Positions 1 to 6,021 of a DNA stretch of 8,770 bases are shown one piece after another (position 1 is the first letter of the stretch; each line of letters begins with the position of its first letter). Under the pieces are notes generated by a model. It was not told where the DNA came from and searched no databases. It saw nothing but the letters and a program-made list of their open reading frames with translations. The stretch is from an uncultured Pseudanabaenaceae cyanobacterium (GTDB lineage: Bacteria; Cyanobacteriota; Cyanobacteriia; PCC-9006; JAAUQQ01), in NCBI GenBank assembly GCA_938015405.1, contig CALLPZ010000134.1:1-8770 (forward strand), given 5' to 3'. Made by a program: the position numbers and the translations under genes.

Positions 1-1949
1 CCGAGGGTATAACCCAAGTTTTGATCCTGGATAAAGGTCATCATAATGACCGGAATCTTGGTCAATGCAGGATCTGCCTTCAACGCTGTCAATACAGACC
101 AACCATCCAAATCCGGCATCATCACATCTAAGATAATTGCCGCAGGTTGAACAGAACGAGCCATTTCCAACCCCTCTTGGCCACCATGGGCGACCTCAAC
201 TTGGAAGCCCTGCTTACTCAAGAAGCGTTGCATCAAGTCATGGACCACCGGATCATCATCAATCACCAAAACCTGAGGCAAAGGTTCGGTGACAGCCTCT
301 GGCTCATGCCCAGCCTGGGCAGCTTCTCGCTCCTCCAAAGATTGAACATGACGAGGTAATCGGATCGTAAAAGTAGATCCTCGTCTGAGCTGGCTCTCCA
401 CCGTGATGTCGCCACCCATCAAGCCACAGAACTGCTTCGAAATGGCCAGCCCAAGACCCGTGCCACCATACTTTCGAGTTGTGGAAGCATCTGCCTGAGT
501 AAAGGCCTGGAATAGCTTGGCCTGTTGGCTGGCAGACATTCCAATGCCCGTATCACTCACTGCAAAGACAATTTCATCGTCAGTGGCAACAACTCGCAGC
601 AAGATCTTGCCTTTATCCGTAAACTTGCTGGCGTTGCTAAGCAGATTGAGTAGACATTGGCGAACTTTTGTGAGGTCTGCGGACATGCTCCCCAGTTCAC
701 CCTCACATTCCACAATCAGCTGATTGTTACGCTTCTCCACCAAGGGATGAATCGTACTATCCACTTCTTGAACTAACTGTGCAATATCAAAGTCCTCTAA
801 GTAGAGGTCCATGCGTCCTGCTTCAACCTTGGAAAGATCAAGAATGTCATTGATCAAGCTGAGCAAATGCTTCCCTGCCCCGTGGATTTTTTCCAGATCC
901 GGCGTCAGCTCATCCGCACCAAAATCCTCCATCTCTTCTTGGAGCATCTCGCTGTAACCAATGATGGCGTTGAGCGGCGTCCGCAACTCATGGCTCATAT
1001 TGGCCAAGAACAAACTCTTTGACTTGTTGGCTTCCTCGGCCGCTGCTTTTGCCTGGCGGGCTTCCTCGATGCTCTCAGCCAGCTCAGCTGTGCGCAGTTC
1101 GACTTTCTGCTCCAGGGTCCGGTTATATTCCGCCAGCGCTTCCTTAGCATTACTCAGATCCACTTGACTGCTTTCAAGCGCTTCTGTCTTATGCTGCATC
1201 ATCGTGGCCATGCTATCAAAGGCCGTCGAGATCATCGCCAGCTCATCGGAGCCTTGCAGTTGTGCACGCACATTTAGGTCCCCCTCAGAGAGGCGGTTAC
1301 TGGCGCTGACCAAGCGAGCTGCTCTACGAGTGAGAATCTCTTCAAACAGGAACCAGACCCCTGCACAAAGCAAGGCAAACACGAGCGTAGATTCCAGCGA
1401 TCGCTTCAACGCATCAGAATAGGTCTGAAGCCGCAGCCCCGTCAGGTCATAGTCGAGAAATAGAATTCCGATTTTGGAGGGCAGAATCTCACCCGGCTCA
1501 GCCTTAAGAGCAACCGGATAGAAAGCCTGAACCGATGTCCGATCCGGTGACAGCGTGACCTGCCCTGCCTGGAGCTGTCTTACCTTATCGAAATAACTCT
1601 GACTTACCGCTGCAGGCGTTTGGCTAATATCCAACCCCTTCAATTCGCGATGGGTGGTCAGAACAACCTGATCCTCCTCGTCGAACATCATGGCGGATTT
1701 CAGATCAATCTCATCCTCCAGTTGGCTGATAATTAAATCGGTGCCATCACCATTGGCACGACGATAGAGATATTCCAAAATCCCCGACGTGTGATCCCCT
1801 AGAAACTGAGTGTAGCTGCTGACATTTTGTTCATTACGTCGCTCCGCCAGAGCAACCTCTCGCTGGAAGGAATAGACGCTAGAGAGTCCTCCCAACAGCA
1901 AAAGCACGATGGGAATGGAGAATCGTAAAGGGGGTGGGAATTTTCGCAT
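1..1949 (-). CDS. Membrane-bound hybrid sensor histidine kinase (HAMP-HisKA-HATPase-REC), C-terminus beyond left edge
   Basis: Predicted inner-membrane kinase that autophosphorylates on histidine and passes the phosphate to its own receiver. About 650 residues are visible with no stop before the left edge. In order: TM1 about 10-27; a periplasmic region of about 155 residues (28-185) whose MMFDEEDQVVL...KGLDI stretch resembles a Cache-type sensor; TM2 about 186-203; HAMP about 204-258; a coiled coil about 255-312; HisKA with the H-box SHELRTPLN (phospho-acceptor His320); HATPase with N-box Asn439, G1 box DTGIGM near 466-471 and G2 box GGTGLGLAIS near 495-504; then a receiver from about 558 with acidic cluster IDDD (563-566) and phospho-acceptor Asp608 in LDVMMPDLDG. 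The ATG at 1949 gives a proper basic N-terminus before TM1; only a weak AGGG lies upstream. It follows two lipoprotein genes on the same strand, so the ligand may arrive through them. More domains may lie beyond the edge. The family call is secure; the signal is unknown. Confidence 0.96.
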   Translation of the reverse strand, partial: MRKFPPPLRFSIPIVLLLLGGLSSVYSFQREVALAERRNEQNVSSYTQFLGDHTSGILEYLYRRANGDGTDLIISQLEDEIDLKSAMMFDEEDQVVLTTHRELKGLDISQTPAAVSQSYFDKVRQLQAGQVTLSPDRTSVQAFYPVALKAEPGEILPSKIGILFLDYDLTGLRLQTYSDALKRSLESTLVFALLCAGVWFLFEEILTRRAARLVSASNRLSEGDLNVRAQLQGSDELAMISTAFDSMATMMQHKTEALESSQVDLSNAKEALAEYNRTLEQKVELRTAELAESIEEARQAKAAAEEANKSKSLFLANMSHELRTPLNAIIGYSEMLQEEMEDFGADELTPDLEKIHGAGKHLLSLINDILDLSKVEAGRMDLYLEDFDIAQLVQEVDSTIHPLVEKRNNQLIVECEGELGSMSADLTKVRQCLLNLLSNASKFTDKGKILLRVVATDDEIVFAVSDTGIGMSASQQAKLFQAFTQADASTTRKYGGTGLGLAISKQFCGLMGGDITVESQLRRGSTFTIRLPRHVQSLEEREAAQAGHEPEAVTEPLPQVLVIDDDPVVHDLMQRFLSKQGFQVEVAHGGQEGLEMARSVQPAAIILDVMMPDLDGWSVLTALKADPALTKIPVIMMTFIQDQNLGYTL

Positions 1950-2005
1950 GGCAGAAGATAGCAACCCTAGACGACAGGGGAGACAACTGGAAAAGTGAAA
2001 TATTG

Positions 2006-2033
2006 GAAGAGCTTTACCCAGGTAAAGCTCTTC
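2006..2033. repeat. Perfect 13-bp inverted repeat (hairpin) between lipoprotein and kinase genes
   Basis: Arms GAAGAGCTTTACC (2006-2018) and GGTAAAGCTCTTC (2021-2033) pair perfectly around two bases. The hairpin sits 57 nt upstream of the kinase ATG, in the leader between two same-strand genes. Neither side carries an uninterrupted T run: minus-strand transcripts continue CAATATTTCACTTTTCC. It could be a weak terminator or attenuator, an mRNA-stabilising hairpin or a protein site. The structure is certain; the function is not. Confidence 0.6.
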
Positions 2034-2048
2034 TCAGCTCAACGATTT

Positions 2049-2083
2049 TCTCTCCTTTAGAAGGGATGGAATAAAAGGAGAGA
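2049..2083. repeat. 10-bp inverted repeat downstream of the first lipoprotein gene
   Basis: Arms TCTCTCCTTT (2049-2058) and AAAGGAGAGA (2074-2083) are perfectly complementary around a 15-nt loop. Together with the 2006-2033 hairpin it makes two stem-loops in the 189-nt gap after the lipoprotein stop at 2139. In the minus-strand transcript the stem is followed by AAATCG rather than a U tract, so this is not a canonical intrinsic terminator. A role in lowering kinase expression relative to the lipoproteins is possible but unproven. Confidence 0.45.
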
Positions 2084-2138
2084 GCCTGAGCAAATAAGCC
2101 TGGGAGATTGGCTTGTGGTAATAGGCTTTTAAGCAGCC

Positions 2139-3176
2139 TTAAAGGCTAGCCTTAACACTCTCAATAATGGAGTTATCTACCAGTGCCTGGGGCTCAACAG
2201 CTTCCTTGAGTAGCTGGTTATCTCGCATGACCTTCACAAGCTGCTCCGAACTAGATACCAGATCAGAACCTTGGGGAGCCAGCATTGCCTGGTTTTCCTG
2301 AAGGCTGGGAATGTGCAATCCCTCTAAAGACTCAAGGAACTCATCGGGAGAGATGTTGTACTGAGAAGCGACACGACTCGCAGCATCTTGGGGCTCTAGT
2401 TCCTGGTAATCCCGAGCCCGAAACCAGCCTTGAATTAAGGTTCGTAGCTGAGACTTTTGACGAGTCAGAACACTTTCCCGCACTGCCAAGACATCTACGA
2501 TTTCACCAGGAATTTGACTGCTGTCAAACAGTTGATTTGCACCATTGGCCAGCAGGCGCGATCGCGTTGGCTCAAAGGTCACGACAGCATCGACTTTGTC
2601 ATTGTTGAACCCTTGTTCATGCTCAAAAGCCCCCAGCGGAACAATATCCACATCTTTTGGAGAGAGAGAGACCGTTTCCAATGCTCGAGTCAAGAAGAAT
2701 GCCCCCAGCCCAGAAGCCTCCACGCCTACGCGCTTACCTTCCAAGCCCTCGAGAGACTCCAGAGAAGGCTTGCCCATGATCACGTCAGCACCGTTGGAGC
2801 TGTCAATCACAAGGACCAAACGTAGGTCGGGGACGGCTTCTGCCAAGGGCAGTGCATCACTCATGGTGAGGGCAACGCCATCCACTTCGTTGTTACGGAA
2901 TGCCTTCGCCAAGGCGTCGTTTGAAGAGTAATTCGTCAGAAAAACTGAACCAGGCTTGTAGTAGTCCAGTTCCCGAGCCAAATAGAAGTTGGCATAACCA
3001 GGCCAGGTAATGGTGCCAATCCGCAGCGCTGCATTGCTTGACTGGAAGCAAGCAGGCAAGGCCACAGCACAAAAAGCTGCAACAGACAATAAGGCAAGCG
3101 TTCGTAATTTCCAAGCATGAGCGAGATGGCTCCAGCGCGACAGGCTCAATTTTGGAAAGGTCAAATGCTGTAACAT
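2139..3176 (-). CDS. NMT1/THI5-like (NrtA/SsuA/TauA-type) substrate-binding lipoprotein
   Basis: Periplasmic ligand-binding protein of the type 2 fold used for nitrate, sulfonate, taurine or thiamin-precursor uptake, 345 residues. The N-terminus has a basic n-region, a hydrophobic stretch (about 26-40) and the lipobox LPAC, so Cys43 should be lipidated after signal peptidase II cleavage. The mature part opens with LRIGTITWPGYANFYLA, typical of this fold, followed by GKRVGVEASG near the hinge and DAVVTFEPTRSRLL, the usual second-lobe motif. The ATG at 3176 has a GAGG about 10 nt upstream. It is 96 nt downstream of a paralogue on the same strand and 189 nt upstream of the hybrid kinase, with no permease or ATPase between. 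This suggests a role in sensing, or an orphan binding protein using a transporter encoded elsewhere. The ligand cannot be read from the sequence. A GGCTAGCCTTTAAGGCT palindrome-like stretch overlaps the stop codon. Confidence 0.92.
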   Translation of the reverse strand: MLQHLTFPKLSLSRWSHLAHAWKLRTLALLSVAAFCAVALPACFQSSNAALRIGTITWPGYANFYLARELDYYKPGSVFLTNYSSNDALAKAFRNNEVDGVALTMSDALPLAEAVPDLRLVLVIDSSNGADVIMGKPSLESLEGLEGKRVGVEASGLGAFFLTRALETVSLSPKDVDIVPLGAFEHEQGFNNDKVDAVVTFEPTRSRLLANGANQLFDSSQIPGEIVDVLAVRESVLTRQKSQLRTLIQGWFRARDYQELEPQDAASRVASQYNISPDEFLESLEGLHIPSLQENQAMLAPQGSDLVSSSEQLVKVMRDNQLLKEAVEPQALVDNSIIESVKASL

Positions 3177-3251
3177 GGCAGAGAAGCCTCAATGAAATGC
3201 AAATAGAAAACTTGGATCAAACGGTGGGACTTAGATGGGTATCAATTTAGA

Positions 3252-3278
3252 GGTTAGTAATAGAAACGAATCCTAACC
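3252..3278. repeat. Short inverted repeat overlapping the stop of the upstream lipoprotein gene
   Basis: GGTTAG (3252-3257) and CTAACC (3273-3278) can pair around a 15-nt loop; one arm contains the minus-strand TAG stop codon (3275-3273). There is no T run beside it. It lies in the 96-nt spacer between the two lipoprotein genes. A 6-bp stem is close to chance level, so this is recorded only as a minor structure. Confidence 0.25.
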
Positions 3279-4337
3279 TTTGAGTTGATTAACAATGCCA
3301 TTGTCCCAAGCAAGTTTGGGCATCGAAAAACCGTTTAACAGTTGCTGTTGCTGCAACTGCCGACCAATTAACTGAACCTGATTTTGCAGTTCCTGATCAT
3401 CAGGTTGTAATAAACGCCGGTTATCTGCCAAATTAAATGGCTTAACCAGTTTGGTTACCTGAGTCATGATTTCCGGCGAGAGCTGATGGCGTTTGGCTAA
3501 ACGCTCTGCCACATCTTGCTGATGAATCGCAGCATAGTCATTGGCCTGGAGGCAACCTCGGGATAAGTCAGCCAGCCGGTGCCTATTCTTTTGCAGCGTC
3601 TCCTCATTGACTAGGAGAACGTTAAACATTGCATTGGCGAGGCTACGTTCTGGGAAAACATCATGTGCGCCTACTGCCAATAGTGAAGAACGCGCTGGCT
3701 CATGAGTCGCCACAGCCACCACATCTCCCTGTTCAAAGGCCATGGCTTGATCGGCGAGAGAAATCGGAACAACCTGCACATCCTGGCTGGACAGCTTGGC
3801 TTGCTCCAAGGCCTGGGCCAACATCAAGCGACTTCGACTCGAGGCCTCTACCCCCACCCTCTGACCAGCAAGGTCAGACAGTTGGGTGATGCTACTGTTC
3901 GCAACGAGAACATCCTCGCCTTGGGAACGACTCAGCACCAAAATCCCCTTTAAGTCGGGATTGGTTTGGGCCAAAATCAACGCATCGCTTAAGGGCACCG
4001 CTGTAACGTCGATTTGTCGATTGCGAAAAGCCCGAAGCTGATCATCAGCTGTAGGGTAGTCGATCAGTCGAACTGCTTCACGCTTGTAATACTGTAATTC
4101 CTGCGCCAGGTAGAGATTATCAGAAACAATCCCAGCCGTTGTTCCCACCCGTAGTGGAGGATTCGTCCCCATGCAGGCGGTTAAAACCGGTATCAAGATA
4201 CCGATCAACATAAAACAAACGAGGGATGACCACTGAGAAAGCCAGCGCAGTCGCGGCAACCCACGTAAGCCGTGGGGCAGCAAATGAAGCGCCGAAGGAC
4301 GCTGTGGTAGAGAACTATTCACCCATATATTCCTCAT
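3273..4337 (-). CDS. NMT1/THI5-like substrate-binding lipoprotein, paralogue of the next gene
   Basis: Second periplasmic ligand-binding lipoprotein of the NrtA/SsuA/TauA fold, 354 residues. A long basic N-terminus (about residues 1-38) precedes a hydrophobic stretch (about 39-52) and the lipobox LTAC, giving lipidated Cys55. The mature protein begins LRVGTTAGIVSDNLYLAQEL and contains GQRVGVEASSRSR and VVAVATHEPARSSLL. These align in order with GKRVGVEASG and DAVVTFEPTRSRLL of the following gene, so the pair arose by tandem duplication. They have diverged clearly in the ligand-facing segments and probably bind different ligands. A glutamine-rich stretch (QLIGRQLQQQQLL) lies near the C-terminus. 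The ATG at 4337 has AGGA only about 4 nt upstream, so the start is less certain; the long n-region would allow a shorter form, though no better start is evident. It is the first minus-strand gene after the divergent promoter region and probably heads an operon ending in the hybrid kinase. Confidence 0.9.
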   Translation of the reverse strand: MRNIWVNSSLPQRPSALHLLPHGLRGLPRLRWLSQWSSLVCFMLIGILIPVLTACMGTNPPLRVGTTAGIVSDNLYLAQELQYYKREAVRLIDYPTADDQLRAFRNRQIDVTAVPLSDALILAQTNPDLKGILVLSRSQGEDVLVANSSITQLSDLAGQRVGVEASSRSRLMLAQALEQAKLSSQDVQVVPISLADQAMAFEQGDVVAVATHEPARSSLLAVGAHDVFPERSLANAMFNVLLVNEETLQKNRHRLADLSRGCLQANDYAAIHQQDVAERLAKRHQLSPEIMTQVTKLVKPFNLADNRRLLQPDDQELQNQVQLIGRQLQQQQLLNGFSMPKLAWDNGIVNQLKG

Positions 4338-4662
4338 CTATCCTGCTAGTGGAGACTCAATTCACCAGCAGTTCAATCGAAGAGTCAGATTCTGTCAGGC
4401 CTAAGGCACTAACTAAATCTGTCATTAGCGCTATCTTGCCCAAATATCTTTCCCTTTTAACCTAGTTTTTCTTCATTGGGGAGAGGGTCACAATTCGGTC
4501 GAGCTATAGAAATGAAGGGAAAGCAGTTTCCATGCGAGAAGCTACCGAAAGACAGCCATTTAACTGAGAAAAGATAGATATTTACACGGAAATACTCCCA
4601 ATATAGTTTTTCTATGCTGGCCCAGAATGCGTGGAAAACTGCATATTTTTGGTTCCATAGAA

Positions 4663-4681
4663 ACTGATATTTTTCATCAGT
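4663..4681. repeat. Inverted repeat ACTGAT-N7-ATCAGT, possible operator
   Basis: Perfect 6-bp arms at 4663-4668 and 4676-4681 flank the T-rich spacer ATTTTTC. It lies 117 nt upstream of the ATG at 4798 in the divergent region, a plausible place for a dimeric regulator. No regulator gene is adjacent, and arms this short can occur by chance. Confidence 0.25.
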
Positions 4682-4699
4682 AATCAGCGAACTAGCCAC

Positions 4700-4711
4700 T
4701 GTAGCTCTACA
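4700..4711. repeat. Compact inverted repeat TGTAG-CT-CTACA, possible operator
   Basis: Five-base arms at 4700-4704 and 4707-4711 around CT, 87 nt upstream of the plus-strand start. It superficially resembles half of an NtcA or LexA-like palindrome, but the spacing (GTA-N4-TAC) does not fit NtcA. Function unknown. Confidence 0.2.
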
Positions 4712-4797
4712 CAGGAAAGCAAATGAGATTTAACACACTCATAAAATTCCTAAACTTCTCTTTTTAAGTCAGAAACACACTCATTTATCGGCATATT

Positions 4798-6021
4798 ATG
4801 GATAGGCTTCGCGACATTACTCAGCATGAGGTTGAAGCACTCAAACATGACTACAACATGTCTGATGCTCACACCCACCAGTCCCAGTCGCCGACCCAGC
4901 GAAATATCGTTGAGCGCCTTCCTGAACTCTGGTACGGCTCCGAGAATTCTCGCCAGTACGACCTAGAGCAGCGTTTTCTAGAAACCTTTTTCCGTGTCCA
5001 GGGTCGCCCTGCCGCGATGAAAAATAATAATGCAATGATTGTCTATGCGGCTTCCATTGCCATGGCAATCACTGCAAACTATCTGCGCAAGAAGCGTATG
5101 AAAGTGAGCCTGGTTCACCCTTGTTTTGATAACTTGGTGGACCTGATGAAGCACATTGAGGTGCCCCTGGAAGCCCTGGAAGAATCTTGGCTCCATGAGC
5201 CCGACAAAATTTATGAGAACTTAGAAGCCAACGTAACCGGTGATGCCATTTTCTTGGTGGATCCCAATAACCCCACAGGTTTTAGCTTGTATCAGTACGG
5301 TAAGGCTGGCTGGTCAGAGCTGATTCGCTTTGCCAAGGAAAACAACAAGCTCCTGATTTTTGACTTCTGCTTTGCAGCCTTCATGCTGGGCGAAAAGCGC
5401 GTTGAGATGTTCGACATCTACGAGATGCTCGAAAGCTCTGGGGTGAGCTACATTGCCATGGAAGATACTGGCAAGACCTGGCCCCTTCAAGATGCCAAGG
5501 CTTCCATCCTTAAAACCAGTAAGGATATCTATGAAGATATCTATGACATTCACACCGCTTACTTGCTGAATGTCTCTCCTTTTATCCTCAACCTAGTCAC
5601 TGAGTATATCCTCGACTCCGAGCGGGATAACTTTGCATCGGTGCATGGTCTGCTGTTGCGCAACCGGGCGATCGCCGAGGGCATTCTCAGCGGCTCCATC
5701 TTGGAACCCATGCGACCTGAGGTCAATGTCAGTGTCATGTGGTGCAAGATTAAGGACCCCAAGCTGAAGGCCAGTGAGTTGAAGGACTACCTGACAAACT
5801 TCGGCATTCACGTCCTGCCCGGCACCTACTTCTATTGGGATGAGCCCGAGCGTGGTGAACGCTACATCCGCATCGCCCTTGCCCGCAACACCCAAGTGTT
5901 TGAGCCCGCTATTCGTTCCCTTCGCCAAGCTGTTGAACAATATGAACAACCCTCTCCCCTTGACTGGGCTGCACGGAATCTACGTTCCGCTGATAACGCC
6001 CTTCTACAAGCATCAGCTTGA
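4798..6021 (+). CDS. PLP-dependent, O2-using L-arginine hydroxylase/oxidase homologue (MppP/RohP/Ind4-like)
   Basis: Fold-type I PLP enzyme of 407 residues that resembles, from memory, Streptomyces MppP (enduracididine pathway) and RohP (azomycin pathway), which oxidise L-arginine with O2 to 4-hydroxy-2-ketoarginine. Visible parts: N-terminal catalytic segment with Thr8, Glu11, Asp23 and His25, at a constant offset of 4 from MppP Thr12, Glu15, Asp27 and His29; HPCFDN with Phe110 to stack on PLP; DPNNPTG (155-161); Asp189 in IFDFCF for the pyridine nitrogen; EDTGKTWP with Schiff-base Lys226; and RIALAR with Arg358 for the substrate carboxylate. Ordinary aminotransferases lack the EDTGKxWP form. 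The ATG at 4798 is needed to include Thr8; no Shine-Dalgarno is visible. The enzyme body ends near residue 383, close to MppP length; the last roughly 27 residues overlap the start of the next gene in another frame. The family call is strong. Hydroxylase versus dehydrogenating oxidase, and arginine as substrate, are inferred. Confidence 0.88.
   Translation: MDRLRDITQHEVEALKHDYNMSDAHTHQSQSPTQRNIVERLPELWYGSENSRQYDLEQRFLETFFRVQGRPAAMKNNNAMIVYAASIAMAITANYLRKKRMKVSLVHPCFDNLVDLMKHIEVPLEALEESWLHEPDKIYENLEANVTGDAIFLVDPNNPTGFSLYQYGKAGWSELIRFAKENNKLLIFDFCFAAFMLGEKRVEMFDIYEMLESSGVSYIAMEDTGKTWPLQDAKASILKTSKDIYEDIYDIHTAYLLNVSPFILNLVTEYILDSERDNFASVHGLLLRNRAIAEGILSGSILEPMRPEVNVSVMWCKIKDPKLKASELKDYLTNFGIHVLPGTYFYWDEPERGERYIRIALARNTQVFEPAIRSLRQAVEQYEQPSPLDWAARNLRSADNALLQASA

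Larger units (their letters stand above)
4338..4797. promoter_or_regulatory. 460-bp AT-rich divergent intergenic region
   Basis: This gap separates the minus-strand lipoprotein/kinase block from the plus-strand biosynthetic operon, so promoters for both must lie here or nearby. It is clearly more AT-rich than its flanks. Two small inverted repeats are visible: ACTGAT/ATCAGT (4663-4681, 7-nt spacer) and TGTAG/CTACA (4700-4711, 2-nt spacer), both within 140 nt of the plus-strand start. I could not assign a convincing -35/-10 pair. No correctly spaced NtcA site (GTA-N8-TAC) was found. No credible gene was seen: an 80-codon minus-strand open frame (4699-4457) has no recognisable protein character. 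Confidence 0.6.

Noticed and set aside
2139..4337. Full nitrate/sulfonate ABC transporter (nrt or ssu operon)
   Set aside because: Only binding-protein genes are present; no permease or ATPase gene lies between them or on either visible side, and the ligand cannot be inferred from the fold.
4457..4699. 80-codon minus-strand open frame in the divergent intergenic region
   Set aside because: Composition is that of AT-rich noncoding DNA, there is no ribosome site or recognisable domain, and it fills the place where the promoters should be.
4701..4710. NtcA-type nitrogen-control site (GTA...TAC)
   Set aside because: The spacer is 4 nt instead of the required 8, and no suitably placed -10 element is evident.
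5840..5941. Longer form of the aldolase starting at the ATG at 5840
   Set aside because: The added 34 residues have no family resemblance and arise from an alternate frame of the well-conserved upstream gene; the ATG at 5942 gives the normal family N-terminus.
4798..6021. Ordinary aspartate/histidinol-phosphate-type aminotransferase
   Set aside because: The lysine motif is EDTGKTWP instead of SKxxGxxGxR, the PLP-aspartate segment lacks the usual tyrosine, and the N-terminal Thr/His segment specific to the MppP group is present.
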